64,000 nucleotides of DNA from Saprospiraceae bacterium (GTDB lineage Bacteria; Bacteroidota; Bacteroidia; Chitinophagales; Saprospiraceae). Shown here in pieces: positions 29,953-40,119 of the stretch. Under the pieces are notes generated by a model. The model was given only the letters and a program-made list of their open reading frames with translations, did not search any database and was not told where the DNA came from. The stretch covers positions 161,235 through 225,234 of the forward strand of contig JANQLV010000019.1 of NCBI GenBank assembly GCA_028280415.1. The letters run 5' to 3'. Both the position numbers and the translations under genes were made by a program. Position 1 is the first letter of the stretch, and each line of letters begins with the position of its first letter.

Positions 29953-30783
29953 TTATCTTAAAGTTACTGATTCAGAAAGAATTACAGGCACCTCATTAAC
30001 ATCCGGATTCTTCGCAATAGCTTCTTCAATCGCTGAATGATCCGACAAAAGTTCGGGTTTTTGCTTTCTTACAACAATTGTATGCTCATAATGAGCCGAA
30101 GCTTTTCCATCTTTAGTGACGATTGTCCACCCATCATTAGATTGAGTTATTTCTTTGCGCCCCAGGTTAATCATAGGTTCAATCGCAATAACCAATCCTT
30201 CTCGCATTTTAGGTCCCCGCCCTTTTTTTCCATAATTAGGTACTTCAGGTGCTTCGTGTAAATGTCTTCCAATTCCATGACCTACCAGCTCTCTAACTAC
30301 TCCGTATTTATGCTTTCTTTCACAAAAATCCTGAATTGCAAATCCAATGTCTCCGATTCTTTTACCATCGACAGCCTTTTCTATCCCTTTGTAAAGAGCG
30401 GTATTCGTAACACGTAATAATTGCATAACGTCGGTAGCAACTTCGCCTATGGCAAAAGTAAAAGCTGAATCTCCGTAAAATTCATTCAAGAGTACGCCAC
30501 AATCTACGGAAACAATATCACCGTCTTTAAATTCTTCTTTGGATGGGATTCCATGAACGACGCCTTCATTCTTGGAAACGCATAGTGTAGCCGGAAAACC
30601 TCTATATCCTTTAAATCCGGGTTCAGCCTTATGATCTCTAATTAGCTGCTCTGCTTCCCGATCAATTTGCTCACCGGATATCCCCGGTTTGATAATGCTC
30701 CCCACATGTGCCAAAGCTTTACAAACCAGTAGACAGCTTTCCCGGATTAATTCAATTTCTTCTTCAGTTTTGTAATAAATCAT
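29953..30783 (-). CDS. map: Type I methionine aminopeptidase
   Basis: MetAP removes the initiator methionine from new proteins. The 276-residue protein has all five metal ligands of the pita-bread fold: Asp in VSVDCGV, Asp in FYGDSAF, His in GHGIGRHLHE, Glu in AIEPM and Glu in HYEHT. It lacks the N-terminal zinc finger of type Ib enzymes. The C-terminus carries about 25 residues more than E. coli MetAP. The secY-map-infA order is the standard spc-alpha junction. Confidence 0.98.
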   Translation of the reverse strand: MIYYKTEEEIELIRESCLLVCKALAHVGSIIKPGISGEQIDREAEQLIRDHKAEPGFKGYRGFPATLCVSKNEGVVHGIPSKEEFKDGDIVSVDCGVLLNEFYGDSAFTFAIGEVATDVMQLLRVTNTALYKGIEKAVDGKRIGDIGFAIQDFCERKHKYGVVRELVGHGIGRHLHEAPEVPNYGKKGRGPKMREGLVIAIEPMINLGRKEITQSNDGWTIVTKDGKASAHYEHTIVVRKQKPELLSDHSAIEEAIAKNPDVNEVPVILSESVTLR

Positions 30784-30880
30784 AGTTAATGCAAGAATTT
30801 TTAACTTAAATCTAAATTAAAGATAATAACTGTTGAGTATCACAATTGTTTTCATTCTTACATTCACCTATTTACTATTA

Positions 30881-32239
30881 TTACATTGAAGCACCAATCC
30901 CCTGTACGCCACTACGGCCTTTCAGACGACCAGATTTGACCAATCCATCGTATTTACGCATCAATAGATGGCTTTCAATTTGCTGCAGAGTATCCAAGAC
31001 AACTGCTACAAGAATCAATAGTGAAGTACCTCCGAAGAACATCGCGAAACCGGTATTAATTCCAAAAGCTGCCGCAAAAGCCGGTAGAATGGCAATAATA
31101 CCCAAGAAAATAGATCCAGGAAGTGTAATTCTGGTTGTTACAGAATCAATAAAGTCTGCTGTTTTTTTACCAGGTTTGATCCCCGGGATAAAGGCATTTT
31201 GACGTTTCAGGTATTCGGAATACTGCTGAGGATTTACCAATAAAGCGGTATAGATATAAGTAAATACTACAACCAGAATGAAGTAAATGATATTATATGG
31301 TCCTGATGTAAAGTCATTAAGACTCTGCAAGAAATTATTATCAACAAGCGAACTTTCACTTTGCGCTAAAAGCTGCTGAATAGTCGATGGAATAAACATT
31401 AAAGCCTGTGCAAAGATGATTGGCATTACTCCCGAGGCATTTACCTTAATTGGAATATAGTCTCTGTTTCCTTGTACTGGCATAGTAGCCGAACCTCTAC
31501 CGACCATTCTTTTAGCAAATTGGATAGGAATTTTTCTGACGGCCTGAACAATCAATACCGTTGCCATAACTACCACAAATAAGGCGGCAATTTCCACGAT
31601 GAAAGTCAAACCAAAGTTTTCGGTAAATTCATAAGCCAATGCTCCGGGCAAGGTTGCGATGATACCAATCATGATCAAAAGAGAAATACCGTTGCCAATT
31701 CCACGGTCCGTAATTTTCTCTCCAAGCCACATGGCGAAAATAGTTCCTGTAGAAAGGATGATCACATTACTGATCCAGAATACATTGGTATCCAGTACAC
31801 TATCAGGTACTACCGCATTGGCAGATTGCAGATAAGCCAGATAGCCACCTCCTTGTACAAGCGTAATCAATACGGTAAGCAAACGCGTAATCTGAGTAAT
31901 TTTTTTTCGTCCCGATTCTCCTTCCCGCTGCTGTAATCTTTGGAAATAAGGAACGGCGAATCCCGCTAACTGGATGATGATCGAAGCGGTGATATAAGGC
32001 ATGATACCGAGTGCAAATACAGCTCCATTGCTAAAAGCACCACCGGTAAAGGCATTAATAAGGCCGAATAAACTGCTAGGATCACCACCTGCTGTCTCCA
32101 AAGCGTCCGGGTCAACCCCTGGCAACACTACAAACGAGCCGAATCGATAGACCATCAAAATGATGAGTGTAAAAGTAATTCGCTCTCTAAGCTCTTTGAT
32201 TTTCCAAATATTACGTAAGGTTGTAATTAATTTTTTCAT
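30881..32239 (-). CDS. secY: Preprotein translocase subunit SecY
   Basis: SecY is the channel subunit of the SecYEG translocase in the inner membrane. The 452-residue protein has ten predicted membrane helices, the N-terminal LRERITFTLIILMVYRFG, the plug region GGAFSNGAVFALGIMPYITASIIIQL, and the loop GIKPGKKTADFID near residue 345, which contacts SecA and the ribosome. The 97-nt gap to map shows no clear promoter or hairpin. Confidence 0.99.
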   Translation of the reverse strand: MKKLITTLRNIWKIKELRERITFTLIILMVYRFGSFVVLPGVDPDALETAGGDPSSLFGLINAFTGGAFSNGAVFALGIMPYITASIIIQLAGFAVPYFQRLQQREGESGRKKITQITRLLTVLITLVQGGGYLAYLQSANAVVPDSVLDTNVFWISNVIILSTGTIFAMWLGEKITDRGIGNGISLLIMIGIIATLPGALAYEFTENFGLTFIVEIAALFVVVMATVLIVQAVRKIPIQFAKRMVGRGSATMPVQGNRDYIPIKVNASGVMPIIFAQALMFIPSTIQQLLAQSESSLVDNNFLQSLNDFTSGPYNIIYFILVVVFTYIYTALLVNPQQYSEYLKRQNAFIPGIKPGKKTADFIDSVTTRITLPGSIFLGIIAILPAFAAAFGINTGFAMFFGGTSLLILVAVVLDTLQQIESHLLMRKYDGLVKSGRLKGRSGVQGIGASM

Positions 32240-32364
32240 CTTCAGGACTTACATTTGTTTATAAAGCGCTGATGCCCACCACAATTGGCAGGCATTATTT
32301 CGCACCCTTTTGAAAGGGAATATTATTATTTAAAAGAATGAAGAATTGCATTCATTCAGTGTAT

Positions 32365-32811
32365 TTATACTATTTCTACAGTTCCTCCAGCGGCTTCTAT
32401 AGCTTTTTTAGCGGATTCGGAACAAGCGTGAATTTTGACTTCCAATTTACGCTTTAATTCGCCACCACCCAAGATTTTAACTTTATCAGTTTTTTTAACA
32501 ATTCCACTGGCAGTTAAGGTCTCCAGGCTAACTGTACTAATATTATGCTTTTCTGAAATAGCATCCAGTCGATCCAGATTAATAGCTACGTATTCTACGC
32601 GATTAGGATTTTTAAACCCTACCTTTGGCAGACGCATTTGAAGCGGCATTTGTCCACCTTCGAAATTACGCTTGCGACTGTACCCTGAACGAGACTTTTG
32701 ACCTTTATGCCCTCGGGTACTTGTACCACCTCTACCTGATCCGGGACCTCTAGCGATACGCTTCTTATTTTTTACAGAACCTTTTGCTGGTTTCAGATTA
32801 TGCAGTTCCAT
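32365..32811 (-). CDS. rplO: 50S ribosomal protein L15
   Basis: L15 is an assembly protein of the large subunit that threads a glycine-rich N-terminal tail into 23S rRNA. The 148-residue protein shows that tail (GPGSGRGGTSTRGHKGQKSRSG), the FEGGQMPLQMRLPKVGF segment and a C-terminal globular domain ending AIEAAGGTVEIV. The gap to secY is 125 nt. Confidence 0.99.
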   Translation of the reverse strand: MELHNLKPAKGSVKNKKRIARGPGSGRGGTSTRGHKGQKSRSGYSRKRNFEGGQMPLQMRLPKVGFKNPNRVEYVAINLDRLDAISEKHNISTVSLETLTASGIVKKTDKVKILGGGELKRKLEVKIHACSESAKKAIEAAGGTVEIV

Positions 32812-32847
32812 CTTATTTATGATAATTAAAGATTATACGAATTTGAA

Positions 32848-33027
32848 TTACAATTGTTCCACTTTAATGAGGTGATTAACTTTTGCAATCATCCCAAGAA
32901 TTTGTGGAGTATCTTCATGTTCAACACTTTGGTTGATTTTTCTCAGTCCAAGCGCGATCATAGTATCTTTTTGACGCTTTGGTCGGTCGATAGTGCTTTT
33001 TACCTGAGTTATTTTTACCTTGGCCAT
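32848..33027 (-). CDS. rpmD: 50S ribosomal protein L30
   Basis: This 59-residue gene was found by translation between rpsE and rplO. The product begins MAKVKITQVKSTIDRPKRQK, has the LGLRKINQSVEHEDTPQILGMI core, and ends with NHLIKVEQL, all typical of bacterial L30. It starts 11 nt after rpsE and ends 36 nt before rplO. Confidence 0.98.
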   Translation of the reverse strand: MAKVKITQVKSTIDRPKRQKDTMIALGLRKINQSVEHEDTPQILGMIAKVNHLIKVEQL

Positions 33028-33038
33028 TGTCTTCAGAA

Positions 33039-33557
33039 TTATCCGTTAAATAACTTATCCATTGAAATATTGCGTTGTCTAGCAATATCCATCGGGCTTC
33101 TCAATTTAGATAGCGCATCGATAGTTGCTTTTACAACGTTGTGAGGATTCGAAGAACCCTGAGATTTTGCTAGTACGTTTTGTACACCAGCGATTTCCAA
33201 TACCGCACGCATCGCACCACCGGCGATTACTCCTGTACCATCCGCGGCCGGTTTAATCAATACTTTACCCGCACCGTACTTTCCTTTTTGCTCATGAGGA
33301 ATCGTACCCTTATAGAGAGGAACCTGAATCAGATTCTTTTTCGCATCATCAACTGCTTTCGCGATAGATTCGGAAACGTCCCGTGCTTTTCCCAGACCAT
33401 GCCCTACTCTACCATTTCCATCTCCAACCACAACAATTGCTGCGAAACTAAATGTTCTACCTCCTTTGGTTACTTTAGCAACACGGTTGAGGTTAACTAA
33501 CTTCTCTTTAAGGTCCGTATCTGTAGGTTTTATTCTGTTCGGAGTTTTATTTGCCAT
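33039..33557 (-). CDS. rpsE: 30S ribosomal protein S5
   Basis: S5 helps decoding accuracy and contacts S4 at the mRNA entry tunnel. The 172-residue protein has the double-stranded RNA-binding-like domain ([20 protein letters not shown]), the [17 protein letters not shown] loop where spectinomycin-resistance changes occur in other bacteria, and the C-terminal domain with [20 protein letters not shown]. Confidence 0.99.
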   Translation of the reverse strand: MANKTPNRIKPTDTDLKEKLVNLNRVAKVTKGGRTFSFAAIVVVGDGNGRVGHGLGKARDVSESIAKAVDDAKKNLIQVPLYKGTIPHEQKGKYGAGKVLIKPAADGTGVIAGGAMRAVLEIAGVQNVLAKSQGSSNPHNVVKATIDALSKLRSPMDIARQRNISMDKLFNG

Positions 33558-33568
33558 TTTTCAATTTT

Positions 33569-33916
33569 TTAAAACTGCAAACCGCCCTCACGAGCACCGT
33601 CTGCTAATGCTTTTACTCGTCCGTGATAAAGATATCCACCTCTGTCAAAAACGATTGATGAAATATTTTCTGCCAAAGCTCTCTCTGCTATTTTCTTACC
33701 TACCTCTTTTGCCTGGTCAGACTTCGTACCGCTTTTTTCCAATTCTCTGGAAGAAGCCGCAACCAAGGTATTACCAGTTAGATCATTGATCAATTGACAA
33801 TAAATCTCTTTATTACTGCGAAAAACAGATAACCTCGGTTTTTCAGCAGTACCTCTAATTTTAGCTCTGATACGGTACTGAATCCGTTTTCTTTTATTAA
33901 CTTTTGTAAGTCCCAT
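33569..33916 (-). CDS. rplR: 50S ribosomal protein L18
   Basis: L18 binds 5S rRNA together with L5. The 115-residue protein starts [20 protein letters not shown], has [20 protein letters not shown] and the [20 protein letters not shown] end that defines the family. It lies 11 nt upstream of rpsE. Confidence 0.99.
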   Translation of the reverse strand: MGLTKVNKRKRIQYRIRAKIRGTAEKPRLSVFRSNKEIYCQLINDLTGNTLVAASSRELEKSGTKSDQAKEVGKKIAERALAENISSIVFDRGGYLYHGRVKALADGAREGGLQF

Positions 33917-33931
33917 TATGATTACAAATTT

Positions 33932-34486
33932 TTATTTAGCTGCAGTTTTACCTGCTTTACGTCTGATTTCTTCACCTGCAAATCGAATACCTTTTCCTTT
34001 GTAAGGTTCTGGTTTTCTAAACGCTCTGATTTTTGCAGCGATTTGTCCAATTAGTTGCTTGTCATGGCTGGTAAGGGTAATAGAAGGACTTTTACCTTTT
34101 TCCATCTTAGCTTCTACTTTCACCTCATCGGGAACATAAAACATGATGGGGTGAGAATAACCAACGGAAAGCTCCAACAATTGCCCCGTATTATTAGCCC
34201 GGTAACCTACCCCAACCAATTCAAGTACTTTGGTATAACCGGTAGAAACTCCAAAAACCATATTAGCGATCAGCGTGCGGTACAAACCGTGAATAGAACG
34301 ATGTCTTTTTTGATCAGTTGGTCTTTTCACAGTCACCACACCATCTTCAATCTCAATTGTAAGATCAAGATCAACTTGCTGAGACAATTCCCCTTTTGGC
34401 CCTTTAACTGTAACCAAATTGCCTTTGTTAACTTTTACTTCAACGCCAGCCGGGATTGTAATCGGTGCTTTTCCTATCCTTGACAT
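33932..34486 (-). CDS. rplF: 50S ribosomal protein L6
   Basis: L6 lies near the sarcin-ricin loop and the factor-binding site. The 184-residue protein has its two similar halves, with MSRIGKAPITIPAGVEV and LVTVKGPKGEL in the first and the RNA-binding signature KPEPYKGKGIRFAGEEIRRK at the end of the second. Gap to rplR is 15 nt. Confidence 0.99.
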   Translation of the reverse strand: MSRIGKAPITIPAGVEVKVNKGNLVTVKGPKGELSQQVDLDLTIEIEDGVVTVKRPTDQKRHRSIHGLYRTLIANMVFGVSTGYTKVLELVGVGYRANNTGQLLELSVGYSHPIMFYVPDEVKVEAKMEKGKSPSITLTSHDKQLIGQIAAKIRAFRKPEPYKGKGIRFAGEEIRRKAGKTAAK

Positions 34487-34513
34487 TTTTCTTTAATTAA
34501 TTTTCAACAAATA

Positions 34514-34918
34514 TTAGTAAACGTAACAAACAACTTCTCCCCCGACGTTTTGCGAACGTGCCTGCTTATCGGTCATAATTCCTCTGGAAGTTGAAATGAT
34601 GGCAATGCCCAGACCATTAATAATTCTTGGAAGCTCAGTTGATCTAGAGAACTGACGCAAACCGGGTTTACTGATTCTGCCCAGCTTTCTGATAATCGGT
34701 TGTTTAGTAACCGGATCGTATTTCAAGGCAATCTTAATTACTCCTTGCTTACCTTCATTATCATCAAACATGTACTTTAGAATATATCCTTGATCATAAA
34801 GAATTTCGGTAATACGCTTTTTCATCTTAGAAGCAGGGATTTCGACAATTCTATGCCCTGCTTGCTGAGCATTACGAATACGAGTTAAATAATCTGCTAT
34901 TGGATCTGTTAATGCCAT
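34514..34918 (-). CDS. rpsH: 30S ribosomal protein S8
   Basis: S8 binds the central domain of 16S rRNA and in E. coli also represses the spc operon by binding rplE mRNA. The 134-residue protein starts [18 protein letters not shown] and ends with the motif [31 protein letters not shown] region, in which STSRG and GGE are the conserved parts. Confidence 0.99.
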   Translation of the reverse strand: MALTDPIADYLTRIRNAQQAGHRIVEIPASKMKKRITEILYDQGYILKYMFDDNEGKQGVIKIALKYDPVTKQPIIRKLGRISKPGLRQFSRSTELPRIINGLGIAIISTSRGIMTDKQARSQNVGGEVVCYVY

Positions 34919-34954
34919 TTTATGCTATTTATTTAATGGTCGTTTTTATAAAAT

Positions 34955-35224
34955 CTACCAACTTGCTTTGGTAATACCAGGAATCTTACCCTCAAGAGCC
35001 ATTTTTCGGAAAGCTACACGGGAGATTCCGAACATTCTCATATATCCTTTTGGTCTTCCGCTTAAGAGACATCGATTATGCAATCTTACTTTGGAAGAGT
35101 TACGAGGTAACTTATCCAGCTCTTCCCAACGGCCTTCTTCTTTCAACTGTTTTCTCAGTTCAGCGTATTTCGCCACTAATCTTTGTCTTTTCTTTTCGCG
35201 AGCTATAAGAGATTTCCTAGCCAT
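34955..35224 (-). CDS. rpsN: 30S ribosomal protein S14, zinc-independent type
   Basis: S14 is a head protein of the small subunit. The 89-residue form is the longer C-minus type: it starts [16 protein letters not shown], has the insertion [18 protein letters not shown] absent in the short zinc form, and ends [21 protein letters not shown]. Only one cysteine is present (NRCLL), so no zinc site can form. Confidence 0.99.
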   Translation of the reverse strand: MARKSLIAREKKRQRLVAKYAELRKQLKEEGRWEELDKLPRNSSKVRLHNRCLLSGRPKGYMRMFGISRVAFRKMALEGKIPGITKASW

Positions 35225-35236
35225 TTTATGATAATT

Positions 35237-35794
35237 TTAATTATTTTGATTTTTGAAAGGCATTCCCAACTTCTTAAGTAATGCCAACGCTTCCGCATCT
35301 GTTTGAGCAGTTGTAACAAAAGTGATATCTAATCCCGTAATTCTCGATACTTTATCAAGATCAATTTCCGGGAAGATGATATGCTCGGCAATTCCCATCG
35401 TGTAATTACCTCTTCCATCAAAGCTTTTATCGTTGATCCCGCGAAAGTCCCGTACCCGTGGAAGCGCTACGGTAATTAAGCGATCCATAAACTCCCACAT
35501 ACGATCGTGTCGAAGCGTCACTCTTGCACCAACATACATTCCTTCTCTCAATTTAAAGTTTGAGATAGATTTTTTGGCTTTCGTAGCAACCGCTTTCTGA
35601 CCAGCAATCATAGTCATTTCAGAAACCGCAGAGTCGACCAGTTTTTTATCCGCAGTTGCACCTCCTACTCCCTGGTTAATACAAACTTTAACCAGTTTTG
35701 GAACCTGCATAATTGAACTATACTGGAACTGCTCTTGCAGTTGAGGAATAATTTCCTTTCTATATTTTTCTTTTAGTCTTGGTTGATAACTCAT
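35237..35794 (-). CDS. rplE: 50S ribosomal protein L5
   Basis: L5 binds 5S rRNA and contacts the P-site tRNA and S13. The 185-residue protein begins [15 protein letters not shown] choose the ATG at 35794, which overlaps the rplX stop as TGATG; a GTG one codon upstream (35797) is open but unnecessary. Canonical segments are [33 protein letters not shown] and the ending [16 protein letters not shown]. Confidence 0.98.
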   Translation of the reverse strand: MSYQPRLKEKYRKEIIPQLQEQFQYSSIMQVPKLVKVCINQGVGGATADKKLVDSAVSEMTMIAGQKAVATKAKKSISNFKLREGMYVGARVTLRHDRMWEFMDRLITVALPRVRDFRGINDKSFDGRGNYTMGIAEHIIFPEIDLDKVSRITGLDITFVTTAQTDAEALALLKKLGMPFKNQNN

Positions 35795-36141
35795 CACTTG
35801 ATAATTTCACCAGATTTTTTTGAATATCTTACTAACTTCCCGTCTACTTCTTTTCGTCCTACACGCGTTGGCTCTCCGGTCTTTGGATCAACCAACATTA
35901 CATTGGAAATATGGATTGGAGCTGCTTTTTCAATGATTCCACCAGGATTATCCTGCGTTGGTTTCTGGTGTTTTTTAACTGTATTAGCCTGCTCAACAAT
36001 AACACGACTCTTTTTGGGTAGTACTTCGAGTACTTCGCCTTTTACGCCCTTGCTCGAACCAGCGATCACCATTACAGTGTCTCCTTTTTTGATATTGAGT
36101 TTAGGAGCGAATCGTTTTTGATTATTATTTTTATTTGCCAT
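35794..36141 (-). CDS. rplX: 50S ribosomal protein L24
   Basis: L24 starts assembly of the large subunit and lies by the exit tunnel. The 115-residue protein has the KOW motif [20 protein letters not shown] near residue 18, and the conserved [20 protein letters not shown] and [11 protein letters not shown]. The N-terminus is Asn/Gln-rich ([10 protein letters not shown]), slightly longer than in E. coli. Its stop overlaps the rplE start. Confidence 0.98.
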   Translation of the reverse strand: MANKNNNQKRFAPKLNIKKGDTVMVIAGSSKGVKGEVLEVLPKKSRVIVEQANTVKKHQKPTQDNPGGIIEKAAPIHISNVMLVDPKTGEPTRVGRKEVDGKLVRYSKKSGEIIK

Positions 36142-36187
36142 GATCTTTATTGATTAAAAAGCGCTTGAACTTCCACGCCGGCCTGAG

Positions 36188-36553
36188 TTATATTACCTCA
36201 GGAGCTAATGAAACAATTCTCATATAATCTCTATCTCTAAGCTCTCTGGCCACAGGGCCAAAGATACGCGTACCTCTAGGCTCATCAGAAGCAGTTAACA
36301 AAACGACTGCATTATCATCAAAGCGAATATAGGAACCATCTTTGCGACGTATTTCTTTTTTTGTTCGCACGATAACTGCTTTAGAAACAGTACCTTTTTT
36401 TACTCCTCCCGGAGAAGCTTCTTTTACTGTGACGACGATTTGGTCACCGATAGAAGCGTAGCGTCTTTTGGATCCTCCCAGTACACGAATGCAAAGCACT
36501 TCTTTCGCACCACTATTATCCGCTACTTTTAATCTTGATTCTTGCTGTATCAT
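36188..36553 (-). CDS. rplN: 50S ribosomal protein L14
   Basis: L14 forms part of the subunit interface and interacts with L19. The 121-residue protein starts [18 protein letters not shown] and has [22 protein letters not shown] and a [13 protein letters not shown] segment, all typical. Spacing to rpsQ is 40 nt. Confidence 0.99.
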   Translation of the reverse strand: MIQQESRLKVADNSGAKEVLCIRVLGGSKRRYASIGDQIVVTVKEASPGGVKKGTVSKAVIVRTKKEIRRKDGSYIRFDDNAVVLLTASDEPRGTRIFGPVARELRDRDYMRIVSLAPEVI

Positions 36554-36593
36554 TTTTATTAACTTTTAAAGTGTAAAACCCTTTTGAGGTGAA

Positions 36594-36854
36594 TTACTTA
36601 GCTCTTTCTATAATTTCAACAAGGCGCCATCTTTTACGCTTACTCAATGGACGGCTTTCCATAATTCGTACTGTATCACCTACGTTGCACTCATTCTTTT
36701 CGTCATGCGCCATAAATTTTTTGGTCTGCTTAACGTATTTACCGTAGATTGGGTGACGTAATTTCTTTTCGATGGAAACAGTAATTGACTTATCCATTGA
36801 AGTACTGGTGACTACACCTACACGTTGTTTTCTTAATGTGATATTTTCACTCAT
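36594..36854 (-). CDS. rpsQ: 30S ribosomal protein S17
   Basis: S17 is an OB-fold primary binder of 16S rRNA. I start it at 36854 ([15 protein letters not shown], 86 residues), because the family begins there; an ATG 12 nt upstream adds MHLI, which homologues would not have. Conserved parts are [17 protein letters not shown] and the ending [20 protein letters not shown]. Confidence 0.97.
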   Translation of the reverse strand: MSENITLRKQRVGVVTSTSMDKSITVSIEKKLRHPIYGKYVKQTKKFMAHDEKNECNVGDTVRIMESRPLSKRKRWRLVEIIERAK

Positions 36855-36901
36855 AATTAAATGCAATATCCCTCAAAGAGGATGTTATTGATAACAAGAA
36901 A

Positions 36902-37165
36902 TTATTTGCCTTTTCTTCTTCTTGCTCTGATTTTAGAGCGATTAGCTAATTCTTCTTCTGACATATTTTTCAGCTCTCTGCGGCGAACTTCGCTAATCAA
37001 TCTGGCAATGTCTCTACGAACATCGCGCAGTAATAAAGGATTATCAAGTCCTTTGATAGCATGGTCGAACTTTAGCTTTTGGTACTGATCTCTTGTTTCC
37101 TTAAGCTCATTCAACAAATCAGCATCAGCAAATTCCTGTAATTCTAGATATTTTTTAGTTGCCAT
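36902..37165 (-). CDS. rpmC: 50S ribosomal protein L29
   Basis: L29 is a helical hairpin at the tunnel exit, part of the docking site for trigger factor and SRP. The 87-residue protein is about 20 residues longer than E. coli L29, because of a longer N-terminus and a basic C-terminal tail (RSKIRARRRKGK). The core KFDHAIKGLDNPLLLRDVRRDIARL is well conserved. Confidence 0.98.
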   Translation of the reverse strand: MATKKYLELQEFADADLLNELKETRDQYQKLKFDHAIKGLDNPLLLRDVRRDIARLISEVRRRELKNMSEEELANRSKIRARRRKGK

Positions 37166-37183
37166 TATCTTTAGAATTAAAAT

Positions 37184-37603
37184 TTATCCAACGTAATCGT
37201 GTCTGACTACAAATTTAGTTGCAACAGGTAACTTTTGAGCTGCAAGACGAAGTGCTTCTTTTGCAGTCTCAACAGGTACACCATCCATTTCGAACATAAT
37301 ACGTCCCGGCTTTACAACAGCTACGTAATGGTCAAGTGCTCCTTTACCCTTACCCATACGTACCTCGAGCGGCTTAGCAGTAATTGGTTTGTCCGGGAAA
37401 ATTCGAATCCAAACGTTTCCTTCCCTTTTCATATATCGGGTCATCGCAATACGAGCAGCCTCGATTTGGCGATTGGTGATATATGCAGAATCCAATGATT
37501 TTAAAGCAAAGCTGCCGAAAGAAATTTTACTACCTCGATGAGCTAGTCCTTTAACTCTTCCTTTCTGCTGCTTACGATATTTAGTACGTTTAGGCTGTAA
37601 CAT
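37184..37603 (-). CDS. rplP: 50S ribosomal protein L16
   Basis: L16 lies near the peptidyl transferase centre and the A-site tRNA elbow. The 139-residue protein starts [16 protein letters not shown], has [23 protein letters not shown] and [20 protein letters not shown], and ends with the typical [12 protein letters not shown]. It is 18 nt upstream of rpmC. Confidence 0.99.
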   Translation of the reverse strand: MLQPKRTKYRKQQKGRVKGLAHRGSKISFGSFALKSLDSAYITNRQIEAARIAMTRYMKREGNVWIRIFPDKPITAKPLEVRMGKGKGALDHYVAVVKPGRIMFEMDGVPVETAKEALRLAAQKLPVATKFVVRHDYVG

Positions 37604-37700
37604 TTCTAACCTTTATTTTAACGAATTTATATTGAAATTTGCCGAAAATGACTGCTTTCCAGAAAAGCAGGGCAAAGGTACGGCATTTTTTTCTATTATT

Positions 37701-38456
37701 CTAGTTACGTCTTTGATTTCTTCTATCACCTCCGCGGCCGCCTCTTCTATCACCACCACGACCACCTCTTCTATCACCACGGCCTCCTTTTTCTTTCTTA
37801 TCTACTCCGACATTTGGAGAAAGATCGCGTTTACCCAGTACTTCTCCTTTACAGATCCATACTTTGATACCAATCTTACCATAAACCGTCAATGCTTCGG
37901 TCAGTGCATAATCGATATCTGCACGGAAAGTATGCAATGGCGTTCTACCATCTTTATACTCTTCCGAACGAGCCATCTCTGCACCATTCAAACGACCAGA
38001 GATTCTAACCTTGATTCCCTCTGCGCCTACCCGCATGGTAGACTGGATAGCCATCTTGATCGCTCTACGGTAGTTGATTCTCGCTTCAATTTGTTTAGCG
38101 ATCATCTCACCAACGATAGCTGCATCTAGCTCAGGCTTGCGGATTTCAACAATGTTGATTTGTACATCCTGGCTGGAAAGTTTTTTCAACTCTTCTCTTA
38201 GCTTATCTACTTCTTTTCCACCTTTACCGATGACGATTCCAGGGCGAGAGGTATGGATGGTTACAGTAATTCTTTTGAGAGTACGCTCGATAATAATTCT
38301 AGCTATACCTCCTTTAGGGATTCTGGCACGAAGGTAGGTACGGATTTTTTCATCCTCCACCACTTTCTGACCAAAATTCTTACCACCAAACCAGTTGGAT
38401 TCCCATCCTCTGATGATTCCAAGACGATTACCTATTGGATTTGTTTTCTGACCCAT
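37701..38456 (-). CDS. rpsC: 30S ribosomal protein S3 with RGG-rich tail
   Basis: S3 lines the mRNA entry tunnel and has mRNA helicase activity with S4 and S5. The core (about residues 1-210) has the KH domain motif [17 protein letters not shown] and the C-terminal [20 protein letters not shown]. The last 30 residues or so form an extension of repeated GGRGDRR units, like eukaryotic RGG RNA-binding tails; the repeats sit in short direct DNA repeats at about 37710-37790. The gap of 97 nt before rplP is larger than its neighbours. Confidence 0.98.
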   Translation of the reverse strand: MGQKTNPIGNRLGIIRGWESNWFGGKNFGQKVVEDEKIRTYLRARIPKGGIARIIIERTLKRITVTIHTSRPGIVIGKGGKEVDKLREELKKLSSQDVQINIVEIRKPELDAAIVGEMIAKQIEARINYRRAIKMAIQSTMRVGAEGIKVRISGRLNGAEMARSEEYKDGRTPLHTFRADIDYALTEALTVYGKIGIKVWICKGEVLGKRDLSPNVGVDKKEKGGRGDRRGGRGGDRRGGRGGDRRNQRRN

Positions 38457-38481
38457 AAATTATGGTATTAAAATATTGTAA

Positions 38482-38898
38482 TTAATCATTTGTTTCTTCA
38501 ACGATCTCTTCAAGCTCAACCTCTTCTTCGACCTGATTTTCACTATCAAGCGCGATTCTGTTCTCCACGATAATAGTAACATGATTGGTATGCTTTCTAA
38601 TTCTGTGAGCTCTACCATGTGGAGCCGGACGGAATCTTTTTAGCATAGTACCCTGATCAACAAAAGCGGTTTTGATATAGAGATCATAATCATCCGCGCT
38701 CACCGCCATTCCGTTTTTATACTCCCAGTTAGCGATAGCAGAAAGCACTAATTTTTCCAACCAGGTTGCTGCTTCTTTTTTAGTAAAACGCAGGATATTA
38801 AGTGCTTCTTCAACTTCTTTTCCGCGTATGTTATCGACAACCAGCCTCATTTTACGTGCTGACATCGGACAATTTTTAAGTTTAGCAACTGCTTCCAT
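38482..38898 (-). CDS. rplV: 50S ribosomal protein L22 with acidic tail
   Basis: L22 spans the large subunit and its loop narrows the exit tunnel. The 138-residue protein has the core CPMSARKMRLVVDNIRGK, and MLKRFRPAPHGRAHRIRKHTNHVTI, where the tunnel loop lies. Residues of about 117-138 form an acidic extension (VEEEVELEEIVEETND) absent from E. coli L22. Confidence 0.98.
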   Translation of the reverse strand: MEAVAKLKNCPMSARKMRLVVDNIRGKEVEEALNILRFTKKEAATWLEKLVLSAIANWEYKNGMAVSADDYDLYIKTAFVDQGTMLKRFRPAPHGRAHRIRKHTNHVTIIVENRIALDSENQVEEEVELEEIVEETND

Positions 38899-38949
38899 AA
38901 TATATAGTTTGAATGCTTCTGAAAGAATCAGAAACCAATCACTAAAATT

Positions 38950-39219
38950 TTATTTTTTTCTATTTCCTGAGTGACCTTTGTAGTTACGGGTAGGAGAAAA
39001 TTCGCCTAGCTTATGCCCTACCATGTTTTCTGTAATGAATACAGGTACGAAGGTCTTACCATTGTGAACTGCAATCGTTTCACCAACCATATCCGGAATA
39101 ATCATAGAAGCACGAGACCAAGTTTTGATTACCGTCTTCTTATTTGATTCCTTTGCTTTCCCTACTTTTGTAAGTAGTTTATGAAAAACGTATGGTCCTT
39201 TTTTTATTGATCTAGCCAT
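38950..39219 (-). CDS. rpsS: 30S ribosomal protein S19
   Basis: S19 is a head protein that pairs with S13 near the A site. The 89-residue protein begins [18 protein letters not shown], has [16 protein letters not shown] and ends with [20 protein letters not shown], the family signature. Confidence 0.99.
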   Translation of the reverse strand: MARSIKKGPYVFHKLLTKVGKAKESNKKTVIKTWSRASMIIPDMVGETIAVHNGKTFVPVFITENMVGHKLGEFSPTRNYKGHSGNRKK

Positions 39220-39240
39220 AATAAATAATTATCGATCTAT

Positions 39241-40077
39241 TTATTTTTTGGATTTACTCTTACGCTTAGAAATGATTAATTTAGAAGAATACTTCTTAAC
39301 ATTTCTTGTTTTCTGACCTTTGGCCATTACACCGGTACGAGATTGTGGGTGACCTCCAGAAGCTCTACCTTCACCACCTCCCATGGGGTGATCAACCGGG
39401 TTCATCGCAACCCCTCTCACTCGTGGACGACGTCCGAGCCATCTCTTGCGCCCTGCTTTACCCAATACCTGAAGACCGTGATCCGGATTTGAGGTGCTGC
39501 CGATGGTAGCCTTACAAGTTAAAAGGATTCGGCGTACCTCACCGGAAGGCAATTTAACAATTGCATATTTACCTTCACGCCCCATTAACTGACCGTAAGT
39601 TCCTGCACTACGTGCAAGAGATGCCCCGCGACCTGGCTCCAATTCGATAGCATGGATAACGGCCCCCAATGGAATATCACTCATGTAAAGTGAGTTTCCA
39701 GTATCCGGAGTAGCGTTTTTGCCAGACATAATTTTATCTCCTGCTTTTAATCCATCAGGAGCAAGGATATATCTTTTCTCTCCATCAGCATAAACAATCA
39801 GTGCAATGAATGCAGTACGATTCGGATCGTATTCGATTGTTTTAACCGTACCCGGAATTCCTTCTTTATTTCTTTTAAAGTCGATTACACGATAACGCTT
39901 TTTATGCCCGCCTCCACGGTTTCGCATAGTCATTTTACCATCGTGATTACGACCACCTGTTTTCTTAATAGAAGTAGTCAGACTTTTTTCAGGTTTGTCC
40001 GTAGTTACTTCTGAAAAAGTATTCCCAACTCTAAATCGAGTTCCTGGAGTTATCGGATTATACTTTTTAACTGGCAT
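39241..40077 (-). CDS. rplB: 50S ribosomal protein L2
   Basis: L2 is a primary 23S rRNA binder needed for subunit association and peptidyl transfer. The 278-residue protein has the OB and SH3-like domains and the conserved C-terminal loop [16 protein letters not shown], whose histidine is important for function in E. coli. The N-terminus [13 protein letters not shown] is normal. Confidence 0.99.
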   Translation of the reverse strand: MPVKKYNPITPGTRFRVGNTFSEVTTDKPEKSLTTSIKKTGGRNHDGKMTMRNRGGGHKKRYRVIDFKRNKEGIPGTVKTIEYDPNRTAFIALIVYADGEKRYILAPDGLKAGDKIMSGKNATPDTGNSLYMSDIPLGAVIHAIELEPGRGASLARSAGTYGQLMGREGKYAIVKLPSGEVRRILLTCKATIGSTSNPDHGLQVLGKAGRKRWLGRRPRVRGVAMNPVDHPMGGGEGRASGGHPQSRTGVMAKGQKTRNVKKYSSKLIISKRKSKSKK

Positions 40078-40119
40078 CTTATTAAATTTCTTTGTTTAAG
40101 CTAATGGATTCACTAACTA

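Noticed and set aside
35795..35797. GTG start for rplE, one codon upstream of the ATG
   Set aside because: The ATG at 35794 gives the usual N-terminus and the TGATG overlap with rplX; the GTG adds only one residue.
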